A DNA stretch of 64,000 nucleotides from Morganella morganii (GTDB lineage: Bacteria; Pseudomonadota; Gammaproteobacteria; Enterobacterales; Enterobacteriaceae), in NCBI RefSeq assembly GCF_019243775.1, contig NZ_CP069157.1, positions 2,677,418 through 2,741,417 of the forward strand. The letters are read 5' to 3'. Under the pieces are notes generated by a model, which saw nothing but the letters and a program-made list of their open reading frames with translations, was not told where the DNA came from and did no database searches. This document shows positions 56,894 to 64,000 of the stretch, piece after piece. Position 1 is the first letter of the stretch, and each line of letters starts with the position of its first letter. The translations under genes and the position numbers were made by a program.

Positions 56894-57262
56894 CTAATCC
56901 CTCATCACACAGAAATGGAGATGCCTGCGCAGCCGCATCGGCGGGATATGCTGACGCCACGAGCGCGAACGGTAACGGACAGGAACAATCACCGCGGTCA
57001 TGACGAAGAAAAGAAGGGCAAAAAAGAGAGGTTCTGCCGGGAACTGCGGCACGGTACTCAGCGATTTGGCGCTGATATCACAGGTGCCGCCGGGATTGGC
57101 ACTGCCGGTTTCCGTATCACTGAGCAGCACCGGGGTGGTGAAATCCGCAGACGGGCTCAGACTGATGCGCGGCGCACCAGACATCCGTTGTGTCAGACAC
57201 AACAGGATAAAGAATAATGTGAAAAACAGCAGCAGATAACCCTGCCTGCGTTGCTTCAGCAT
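56894..57262 (-). CDS. scsA: copper-sensitivity suppressor membrane protein ScsA
   Basis: A 122-residue protein with two membrane helices (about 8-24 and 78-94) flanking a periplasmic part that holds a single conserved-looking Cys (GGTCDIS). Size, topology and position as first gene before scsB identify it as ScsA. Its biochemical role is unclear. scsB begins 45 bases downstream, so scsABCD is one operon. A likely promoter lies just upstream (57289-57316). Confidence 0.85.
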   Translation of the reverse strand: MLKQRRQGYLLLFFTLFFILLCLTQRMSGAPRISLSPSADFTTPVLLSDTETGSANPGGTCDISAKSLSTVPQFPAEPLFFALLFFVMTAVIVPVRYRSRSWRQHIPPMRLRRHLHFCVMRD

Positions 57263-57692
57263 AGCCCGCTCCCCGATAGTTACCGCCTATCTTACACAGC
57301 CTGCGATTTCAGACAACCGGATAACCATAACTTTACACATTTAACCGCAATGTGATGTTACCGCCGTACCGCAGAATTGTTACAACAGCGGATTATGACA
57401 CAATAGCACTTCCCGGCCATAAAAGCACCGCACCAAGCAGTAAAAAACACCATTAAAAGGTTAATAAACACACCAAAACCAGCATATAAAACCAAACCAA
57501 TTCAAAATACCATAATTTAATGTGAGTGTACGTTCTGTGTGTAACTTGCACATCTTTATCTGACAGAGTGAGAGGGATCTCCCGATTTAAAACAAATTAA
57601 CTTCCATTAATTAACAATTATGTTCTATTTTTAACAATACAAACACAAGAGCAATACACGTCCTTATACCGTTTCCCGAAAAGGAGTTGTTT
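57263..57692. other. divergent scsA-gltI control region
   Basis: This 430-base gap holds the scsA promoter (57289-57316, minus strand) and an AT-rich leader for gltI ending in AAGGAG. I found no clear CpxR, CueR or CusR site for scsA and no clear regulator site for gltI. Confidence 0.55.
57289..57316 (-). promoter_or_regulatory. candidate scsABCD promoter
   Basis: On the minus strand TTGTCT (57311-57316), 16 bases, TAAGAT (57289-57294), about 27 bases before the scsA start. Each hexamer matches the consensus at four of six positions. Confidence 0.5.
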
Positions 57693-58589
57693 ATGCGCAA
57701 GTTAGTTTTGTCTGTACTGGTCACCGGAGCCGCGCTTGCCAGTGCGGCGGTTTCTGCTGAAGAGCTGACCGGTACACTGAAAAAAATCAATGACAGCGGC
57801 GTGATTGTTGTCGGTCACCGCGAATCCTCTGTTCCTTTCTCTTATTATGATAACCAGCAAAAGGTGGTCGGCTATTCCCAGGATTACTCCAACCATATTG
57901 TTGATGCAGTGAAAAAGACCCTGAATAAGCCGGATTTACAGGTCAAACTAATTCCGGTGACCTCTCAGAACCGTATCCCGCTGTTACAGAACGGCACATT
58001 CGATTTTGAGTGCGGCTCCACCACCAACAACCTGGCCCGCCAGCAGCAGGCCGCCTTCTCCAATACTATTTTTGTGGTCGGTACCCGTCTGCTGACCGGT
58101 AAAGATTCCGGTATCAAAGACTTTGCCGATCTCGCCGGGAAAAACGTGGTGGTCACATCCGGTACCACATCTGAAATGCTGCTCAACAAACTCAATGATG
58201 AGAAGCAGATGAAGATGCGCATTATCAGCGCCAAAGATCACGGGGATGCCTTCCGCACCCTGGAATCCGGTCGGGCGGTCGCCTTTATGATGGATGATGC
58301 CCTGCTGGCCGGTGAGCGCGCCAAAGCGAAAAAACCGGATAACTGGGTGATTGTCGGCACGCCGCAGTCCGAAGAAGCCTACGGCTGTATGCTGCGCAAA
58401 GATGATCCGCAGTTCAAAGCCCTGATCGATAAAACCGTTTCTGATGCACAAACCTCCGGTGAGGCTGAGAAATCCTATACCCGCTGGTTCAAACAGCCGA
58501 TTCCGCCTAAGAACCTCAACCTGAATTTTGAATTATCCGATGAAATGAAAGGGCTGTTCAAAGCGCCGAATGACAAGGCCTTTGAATAA
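57693..58589 (+). CDS. gltI: glutamate/aspartate ABC transporter substrate-binding protein
   Basis: Periplasmic binding protein of the GltIJKL importer. The 298 residues have a signal peptide (about 1-22, ending AVSA) and the family 3 solute-binding domain (GVIVVGHRESSVPFSYYD, FDFECGSTTNN, VVTSGTTSEMLL). Over the mature part it is almost identical to E. coli GltI in the recognisable motifs. The ATG at 57693 follows AAGGAG by six bases; the open frame two codons upstream would need TTG. A very stable hairpin lies between it and gltJ. Confidence 0.97.
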   Translation: MRKLVLSVLVTGAALASAAVSAEELTGTLKKINDSGVIVVGHRESSVPFSYYDNQQKVVGYSQDYSNHIVDAVKKTLNKPDLQVKLIPVTSQNRIPLLQNGTFDFECGSTTNNLARQQQAAFSNTIFVVGTRLLTGKDSGIKDFADLAGKNVVVTSGTTSEMLLNKLNDEKQMKMRIISAKDHGDAFRTLESGRAVAFMMDDALLAGERAKAKKPDNWVIVGTPQSEEAYGCMLRKDDPQFKALIDKTVSDAQTSGEAEKSYTRWFKQPIPPKNLNLNFELSDEMKGLFKAPNDKAFE

Positions 58590-58652
58590 CCACCACGGCG
58601 GCTGACAGCCTGACCGGCTGCGCCGTCCGGACTGAGGATATAACTAAGACCG

Positions 58653-58685
58653 CCGCGCCCGCGTTCACAACTGACGCGGGCGCGG
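58653..58685 (+). repeat. stable GC hairpin between gltI and gltJ
   Basis: CCGCGCCCGCGT (58653-58664) and ACGCGGGCGCGG (58674-58685) pair over 12 bp around a nine-base loop, with no T-run. Such hairpins behind binding-protein genes usually block 3' exonucleases and raise the level of the upstream message. Confidence 0.75.
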
Positions 58686-58787
58686 ACGATAAACCACAGT
58701 CCGTTGCATGCAAACACACTGTCTGTCCGGTAACCACTGGTTATCCGTCTTATACAGGGAGTTCGTTCTTTTACCGGGAGCCGCGCT

Positions 58788-59525
58788 ATGTCAGCTAACT
58801 GGGACTGGGGCATCTTTTTTCAGCCCGCCCCCTTCGGCAACACCACTTACCTCGGCTGGATCCTGTCCGGCCTGAAGGTCACTGTGCTGCTGTCAATCTG
58901 TGCCTGGATTATCGCCTTTCTGGTGGGATCCCTGTTCGGTATTCTCCGTACGGTACCGAATAAGTTTCTCTCCTCGCTCGGCACCATTTATGTGGAAATT
59001 TTCCGTAATGTGCCGCTGATCGTCCAGTTCTTCACCTGGTATCTGGTGATCCCGGAGTTCCTGCCGTCGTCCCTGCGCGACTGGTTTAAAATGGATCTCG
59101 ACCCGAATATCCAGTTCTTTATTTCCTCCACCCTCTGTCTGGGGCTGTTTACCGCCGCCCGTATGACCGAACAGGTACGTGCCGCCATTCAGTCACTGCC
59201 GCGCGGCCAGAAAGCCGCAGGGCTGGCGATGGGACTGACACTGCCGCAGACTTACCGCTATGTGCTGCTGCCGAATGCCTACCGCGTGATTATTCCGCCG
59301 ATGACATCGGAAATGCTCAATCTGGTGAAAAACTCCGCCATCGCCTCCACTATCGGGCTGGTCGATATGGCCGCACAGGCCGGGAAGTTACTGGATTACT
59401 CCGCCAGAGCCTATGAGTCCTTTACTGCGATCACCCTCGCCTATGTCGGCATCAACGTTATTATTATGCTGGCCATGCATTTACTGGAAAAACGGGTGCG
59501 TCTGCCCGGGACAGGAGGCCACTGA
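58788..59525 (+). CDS. gltJ: glutamate/aspartate ABC transporter permease GltJ
   Basis: Inner membrane permease of the GltIJKL importer with about five helices. The 245 residues start [17 protein letters not shown]. They contain the HisM/ArtM-type permease motif with [16 protein letters not shown] and the EAA-like loop [17 protein letters not shown] that docks on GltL. The TGA stop shares its last base with the gltK start. Confidence 0.97.
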   Translation: MSANWDWGIFFQPAPFGNTTYLGWILSGLKVTVLLSICAWIIAFLVGSLFGILRTVPNKFLSSLGTIYVEIFRNVPLIVQFFTWYLVIPEFLPSSLRDWFKMDLDPNIQFFISSTLCLGLFTAARMTEQVRAAIQSLPRGQKAAGLAMGLTLPQTYRYVLLPNAYRVIIPPMTSEMLNLVKNSAIASTIGLVDMAAQAGKLLDYSARAYESFTAITLAYVGINVIIMLAMHLLEKRVRLPGTGGH

Positions 59526-60202
59526 TGTACGAATTTGACTGGAGTTCGGTGATGCCGGGTATGCCGTTCCTGTTACAGGGGCTGGTTATTACGGCGAAAA
59601 TCACAGTTACAGCGATTGTTATCGGCATCCTGTGGGGCACGATACTGGCTATGATGCGCCTGTCATCCATAAAGATTGTAAGCTGGCTGGCTGCTCTCTA
59701 TGTGAACGCCTTCCGCTCCGTTCCGCTGGTAATGGTGCTGTTATGGTTCTATCTGATTGTGCCTAACTTAGTCCAAAATGTTCTTGGCATATCACCAAAA
59801 ACAGATATCCGTCTGATCTCAGCTATGGTAGCGTTTTCCCTGTTTGAAGCTGCGTATTATGCTGAAATTATCCGCGCCGGGATTCAGAGTGTGTCACGGG
59901 GACAAACATCCGCCTCACTCGCCCTCGGTATGACCAAAATGCAGACCATGCGCCTGGTGGTTCTGCCGCAGGCATTCCGCGCGATGATCCCGCTGCTGCT
60001 GACCCAGGGAATCGTCCTGTTCCAGGATACCTCGCTGGTGTATGTGCTCAGCCTGACCGATTTCTTCCGCACCGCCAGCAATATCGGCGAGCGTGACGGA
60101 ACACAAATCGAAATGGTGCTGTTTGCGGGTGCGGTTTATTTTGTTATCAGCTTTGGTGCGTCAATGCTGGTTAATTATCTCAAGAGAAGGACTGTGTCAT
60201 GA
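59525..60202 (+). CDS. gltK: glutamate/aspartate ABC transporter permease GltK
   Basis: Second permease of the importer. The 225 residues (E. coli 224) start [17 protein letters not shown] and have five helices and the EAA loop [17 protein letters not shown]. The stop overlaps gltL by four bases (ATGA), so gltJ, gltK and gltL are translationally coupled. Confidence 0.98.
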   Translation: MYEFDWSSVMPGMPFLLQGLVITAKITVTAIVIGILWGTILAMMRLSSIKIVSWLAALYVNAFRSVPLVMVLLWFYLIVPNLVQNVLGISPKTDIRLISAMVAFSLFEAAYYAEIIRAGIQSVSRGQTSASLALGMTKMQTMRLVVLPQAFRAMIPLLLTQGIVLFQDTSLVYVLSLTDFFRTASNIGERDGTQIEMVLFAGAVYFVISFGASMLVNYLKRRTVS

Positions 60203-60924
60203 TCTCCCTGAAAAATATCTCCAAATGGTACGGTCAGTTCCGTGTCTTAACCGACTGCTCGACCGAAGTCAAAAAAGGGGAAGTGGTTGTGGTGTGCGGC
60301 CCGTCCGGCTCCGGTAAATCCACGCTGATAAAAACCGTTAACGGCCTTGAGCCGGTGCAGCAGGGTGAAATTTTCGTCAATGATATTCAGGTGAATGACA
60401 AACGCACCAACCTGGCGAAACTGCGCTCCAAAGTCGGCATGGTATTCCAGCACTTTGAGCTGTTCCCGCACCTCTCCATTGTGGAAAACCTGACCCTGGC
60501 ACAGGTAAAAGTGCTGGGACGCGATAAAGCGGCAGCAAAAGAAAAAGGACTGAAACTGCTGGAGCGCGTCGGTCTGTCTGCCCATGCGGATAAATTCCCG
60601 TCCCAGTTGTCCGGCGGGCAGCAGCAGCGTGTGGCTATCGCCCGCGCCCTGTGTATGGATCCTGTCGCCATGCTGTTTGATGAGCCGACATCCGCCCTCG
60701 ACCCGGAAATGATCAACGAAGTACTGGACGTTATGGTTGAACTGGCGCACGAAGGCATGACAATGATGGTGGTCACCCACGAAATGGGCTTTGCCCGTAA
60801 AGTGGCGGACCGTGTAATTTTTATGGATGAGGGCAAAATCGTCGAGGACAGCAGAAAAGACGATTTCTTTGCCAACCCGAAATCCGAGCGTGCCAAAGAT
60901 TTTCTTGCCAAGATTCTGCACTGA
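60199..60924 (+). CDS. gltL: glutamate/aspartate ABC transporter ATPase GltL
   Basis: Cytoplasmic ATPase that powers GltJK. The 241 residues have Walker [10 protein letters not shown] (about 34-42), the Q-loop in [13 protein letters not shown], the signature [15 protein letters not shown], Walker [15 protein letters not shown] and the switch His in VVTHEMGFA. It is the last gene of gltIJKL and is followed by a terminator. Confidence 0.98.
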   Translation: MISLKNISKWYGQFRVLTDCSTEVKKGEVVVVCGPSGSGKSTLIKTVNGLEPVQQGEIFVNDIQVNDKRTNLAKLRSKVGMVFQHFELFPHLSIVENLTLAQVKVLGRDKAAAKEKGLKLLERVGLSAHADKFPSQLSGGQQQRVAIARALCMDPVAMLFDEPTSALDPEMINEVLDVMVELAHEGMTMMVVTHEMGFARKVADRVIFMDEGKIVEDSRKDDFFANPKSERAKDFLAKILH

Positions 60925-60934
60925 TGTTCTGACC

Positions 60935-60963
60935 GGCCGGTCACAGACCGGCCTTTCTTCTTC
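60935..60963 (+). terminator. gltIJKL terminator
   Basis: GGCCGGTC, ACA loop, GACCGGCC, then a pyrimidine tract TTTCTTCTTCT, eleven bases after the gltL stop. The T-run is interrupted by C. Confidence 0.65.
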
Positions 60964-61140
60964 TCTTTATCATTCCCCTGCTTTTTTCATCCCTTTACGC
61001 CCTTAACTGTTGTTCCCTCAGGGGCATATCGGCTATGCTAACGGGTCAGAAATTAACGAAACCCAATATTTTCATGCTGTCCGCCCGGTCTGGTCGTCAG
61101 TCCGTGTCCGGCAGTTCATCACCACAGGAATACCGGTGCC

Positions 61141-63723
61141 ATGCAAGAACAATATCGTCCCGAAGACATAGAGCAACAAGTCCAGAGTCACTGGCAGGAA
61201 AAACAAACATTTAAAGTGACTGAAGATAACAGTAAAGAAAAATACTACTGCCTGTCTATGCTGCCATACCCTTCAGGACGACTACACATGGGCCACGTGC
61301 GTAACTACACCCTGGGTGATGTGATGTCACGTTACCAGCGCATGCTGGGTAAAAACGTCTTACAGCCAATCGGCTGGGATGCGTTCGGTCTGCCTGCGGA
61401 AGGTGCTGCGGTAAAAAATAACACTGCACCGGCACCGTGGACCTATGCCAATATCGAATACATGAAACAGCAGCTGAAAAAGCTGGGTTTCGCCTACGAC
61501 TGGGATCGCGAAGTCACCACCTGTACGCCGGAATATTACCGCTGGGAACAGTGGTTCTTCACCAAGCTGTATGAAAAAGGTCTGGCGTATAAGAAGACTT
61601 CCGCCGTGAACTGGTGTCCGCATGACCTGACGGTGCTTGCCAACGAGCAGGTTATCGACGGCTGCTGCTGGCGTTGTGATACCCCGGTTGAGCGCAAAGA
61701 GATCCCGCAGTGGTTTATCAAAATCACCGCTTATGCCGAAGAACTCCTCAATGATCTGGATACGCTGGAAGACTGGCCGGAGCAGGTCAAAACCATGCAG
61801 CGCAACTGGATCGGCCGTTCCGAAGGTGTGGAAATCACCTTTGATGTCGCGGACAGCACCGAAAAACTGAGTGTCTACACCACCCGTCCGGATACCTTTA
61901 TGGGTGTCACTTATCTGGCGGTAGCGGCGGGTCATCCGCTGGCACAGCAGGCTGCACAGAACAATCCTGAACTGAAAACCTTTATCGATGAGTGCCGTAA
62001 TACCAAAGTGGCCGAAGCTGAAATGGCCACGATGGAGAAAAAAGGCATGGCAACCGGTATGTTTGCCATTCACCCGCTGACCGGTGAAAAAGTCGCGGTC
62101 TGGGTCGCCAACTTTGTCCTGATGGAATACGGTACCGGCGCCGTTATGGCCGTTCCGGCGCACGATCAGCGCGACTGGGAATTCGCCACCAAATACGGTT
62201 TACCAATCAAGCCGGTCATCTTGGGCGAAGACGGTAACGCACCGGATATCAGTGAAGCAGCAATGACCGGCAAAAACACCCTGTTCAATTCAGGTGAGTT
62301 CGATGGTCTGGATTACACCGCCGGTTTTAACGCAATTGCGGACAAACTGGTGGCACTCGGCGTCGGCGAGCGCAAAGTCAACTACCGTCTGCGTGACTGG
62401 GGGGTTTCCCGTCAGCGTTACTGGGGCGCACCAATCCCGATGGCAACCCTGGAAGATGGCACCGTGGTTCCGGTTCCTGAAGATCAGTTACCGGTTATTC
62501 TGCCGGAAGATGTGGTTATGGACGGCATCACCAGCCCGATTAAAGCCGATCCTGAGTGGGCAAAAACCACCATCAACGGTCAGCCTGCGCTGCGTGAAAC
62601 CGATACCTTCGATACCTTTATGGAATCCTCCTGGTATTACGCCCGTTACTGCTGCCCGGACTATGACAAAGGCATGCTGGATCCGGCTGCGGCCAACTAC
62701 TGGCTGCCGGTCGATCAGTATATCGGCGGTATCGAACACGCGATTATGCACCTGATGTATTTCCGCTTCTTCCACAAACTGATGCGCGATGCCGGTCTGG
62801 TTAACTCAAATGAGCCGGCGAAAAACCTGCTGTGTCAGGGCATGGTACTGGCTGATTCCTTCTATTACACCGACACTGACGGCCACCGCGTATGGGTGTC
62901 TCCGGAAGATGCCATTCTTGAGCGTGATGATAAAAACCGTATCATCAAGGCAACAGATAAAGAAGGCCGCGAGCTGGTTCACACCGGCATGAGCAAAATG
63001 TCAAAATCGAAGAACAACGGCGTTGATCCGCAGATTATGGTGGAAAAATACGGCGCGGATACCGTTCGTCTGTTTATGATGTTTGCGGCACCACCGGAAC
63101 TGACCCTGGAGTGGCAGGAATCCGGCGTGGAAGGCGCGAACCGCTTTATCCGCCGTGTATGGCGTCTGGTGTATGAGCATGTTCAGAAAGGCAAAACCGC
63201 GCCGCTGGATATCAGCAGCCTGACACCGGAACAGAAAGATCTGCGCCGCTCACTGCACAAAACCATTGCCAAAGTCAGCGATGACGCCGGCCGCCGTAAG
63301 CAGTTCAACACCGCCATCGCGGCGATTATGGAACTGCTCAATGAACTGCAGCGCGCACCTCAGGAAACAGAGCAGGATCGCGCACTGATGCAGGAAGCGC
63401 TGGATGCGGTTATCCGTATGCTGTCGCCGATTATCCCGCACGCCGGTTTTACCCTGTGGAAAGCACTGGGTCACGAAACGGATGTGGATGATGCACAGTG
63501 GCCGGTCGCCAGCGAAGAAGCGATGATTGACGATACCAAACTGATTGTTATCCAGATCAACGGTAAAGTCCGCGGCCGTATCACCGTTGCCGCCGATGCG
63601 GAGCAGGATGCGGTCATGGCGCTGGCCTCGCAGGAAGCTAATGTGGCGAAATACCTCGAAGGTGTGAGTGTTCGCAAAGTCATTTATGTGCCGGGTAAAT
63701 TACTGAACCTGGTCGTGGGTTAA
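61141..63723 (+). CDS. leuS: leucyl-tRNA synthetase
   Basis: Class I synthetase charging tRNA-Leu. The 860 residues equal E. coli LeuRS. The HIGH motif is HMGH (about 49-52, in [15 protein letters not shown]), and the editing (CP1) domain has TTRPDTFMG. The zinc/leucine-specific region and KMSKS (about 619-623, [12 protein letters not shown]) follow, and the C-terminal domain ends LLNLVVG. A weak promoter (TTGTTC, 18 bases, TATGCT at 61010-61039) lies about 100 bases upstream. lptE starts 14 bases downstream, as in E. coli. Confidence 0.98.
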   Translation: MQEQYRPEDIEQQVQSHWQEKQTFKVTEDNSKEKYYCLSMLPYPSGRLHMGHVRNYTLGDVMSRYQRMLGKNVLQPIGWDAFGLPAEGAAVKNNTAPAPWTYANIEYMKQQLKKLGFAYDWDREVTTCTPEYYRWEQWFFTKLYEKGLAYKKTSAVNWCPHDLTVLANEQVIDGCCWRCDTPVERKEIPQWFIKITAYAEELLNDLDTLEDWPEQVKTMQRNWIGRSEGVEITFDVADSTEKLSVYTTRPDTFMGVTYLAVAAGHPLAQQAAQNNPELKTFIDECRNTKVAEAEMATMEKKGMATGMFAIHPLTGEKVAVWVANFVLMEYGTGAVMAVPAHDQRDWEFATKYGLPIKPVILGEDGNAPDISEAAMTGKNTLFNSGEFDGLDYTAGFNAIADKLVALGVGERKVNYRLRDWGVSRQRYWGAPIPMATLEDGTVVPVPEDQLPVILPEDVVMDGITSPIKADPEWAKTTINGQPALRETDTFDTFMESSWYYARYCCPDYDKGMLDPAAANYWLPVDQYIGGIEHAIMHLMYFRFFHKLMRDAGLVNSNEPAKNLLCQGMVLADSFYYTDTDGHRVWVSPEDAILERDDKNRIIKATDKEGRELVHTGMSKMSKSKNNGVDPQIMVEKYGADTVRLFMMFAAPPELTLEWQESGVEGANRFIRRVWRLVYEHVQKGKTAPLDISSLTPEQKDLRRSLHKTIAKVSDDAGRRKQFNTAIAAIMELLNELQRAPQETEQDRALMQEALDAVIRMLSPIIPHAGFTLWKALGHETDVDDAQWPVASEEAMIDDTKLIVIQINGKVRGRITVAADAEQDAVMALASQEANVAKYLEGVSVRKVIYVPGKLLNLVVG

Positions 63724-63737
63724 TTTAAGGAGATATC

Positions 63738-64000
63738 GTGCGACATCGCATTATCACGCTGTTGCTCGGGCTTGCGGTGCTGGTCACCGCAGGCTGCGGC
63801 TTCCATCTGCGCGGCACCACGCAAATCCCGCCTGAACTGCAGAAACTGCAAATCAGCACCGGTGATCCGTATGGCGAACAAACCCGTGCTATCCGCCAGC
63901 AACTGCTGCTGAATAACGTTCAGATTATTGAAGGTGGTGATGCCACCATCCCGGTTCTGAAGATCACCAGTTCTTCCGAAGGTTCGGAAGAGACAGTATC
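63738..64000 (+). CDS. lptE: LPS-assembly lipoprotein LptE (N-terminal part, cut by window edge)
   Basis: Outer membrane lipoprotein that plugs the LptD barrel and takes part in LPS insertion. The visible 87 codons begin with GTG six bases after AAGGAG. They encode a lipoprotein signal with the lipobox LVTAGC (Cys19 or Cys20) followed by GFHLRGTTQIPPEL, matching E. coli GWHLRDTTQVP. The gene runs past the right edge. It is coupled to leuS in one operon, the conserved arrangement that continues with holA. Confidence 0.94.
   Translation, partial: MRHRIITLLLGLAVLVTAGCGFHLRGTTQIPPELQKLQISTGDPYGEQTRAIRQQLLLNNVQIIEGGDATIPVLKITSSSEGSEETV

Noticed and set aside
57687-57692. TTG start two codons before the gltI ATG
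   Set aside because: The ATG at 57693 has AAGGAG at ideal distance and gives a normal signal peptide.

Overview
The window is chromosomal DNA of a gamma-proteobacterium of the order Enterobacterales. Nearly every protein matches its Escherichia coli counterpart closely, and the gene order follows the E. coli aroG-to-leuS segment in compressed form. The roughly half-GC base composition, the scsABCD locus and the pattern of missing neighbours fit the Morganellaceae, most likely Morganella. The genus is an inference from recalled sequence and composition, not from a search. I see no insertion sequence, prophage, CRISPR array or integron.

Layout. 1-3.4 kb: truncated aroG, a DUF808 membrane protein, pnuC with a perfect NadR box, and an aminoglycoside 6-adenylyltransferase-like gene. 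3.5-9.3 kb: three identical tRNA-Lys genes, then the Tol-Pal cell envelope operon (ybgC-tolQRAB-pal-cpoB). 9.3-12.6 kb: an accessory module (NTF2-like protein, DHA2 efflux pump, divergent LysR regulator) that separates tol-pal from the cytochrome bd operon. 12.6-15.7 kb: cydABX-ybgE, with FNR and ArcA sites upstream. 16.5-28.4 kb: TCA-cycle block sucABCD, sdhCDAB and the divergent gltA.

28.4-37.9 kb: an AraC regulator with a divergent Bcr/CflA-type pump, nif3 (ybgI), ybfA, a small EamA transporter, pgm-seqA, ybfF, a small unknown gene, ybfE, fldA and fur. 37.9-45.5 kb: glnS, then the N-acetylglucosamine regulon (nagE divergent from nagBAC) with two NagC operators flanking a CRP site. 45.7-46.4 kb: a six-gene tRNA operon (Met-Leu-Gln-Gln-Met-Gln) with a stringent-type promoter and an intrinsic terminator. 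46.4-53.5 kb: a large inverted repeat, ubiF, miaB, phoL, ybeY, corC and lnt. 53.5-57.3 kb: the scsABCD thiol-redox/copper-tolerance operon. 57.7-64 kb: gltIJKL glutamate/aspartate ABC transporter, leuS and the start of lptE.

How the genes work together. The window joins respiration (cytochrome bd, succinate dehydrogenase, 2-oxoglutarate dehydrogenase, citrate synthase, ubiquinone hydroxylation) with envelope maintenance (Tol-Pal, Lnt, LptE, Scs), amino-sugar catabolism and translation (tRNAs, GlnRS, LeuRS, MiaB, YbeY). Most of it is conserved core. The departures from the core are the DHA2/NTF2/LysR insert, the AraC/MFS pair, the adenylyltransferase-like gene with an altered metal-binding motif, scsABCD between lnt and gltI, several hairpins and operators in gaps, and two possible very small genes.
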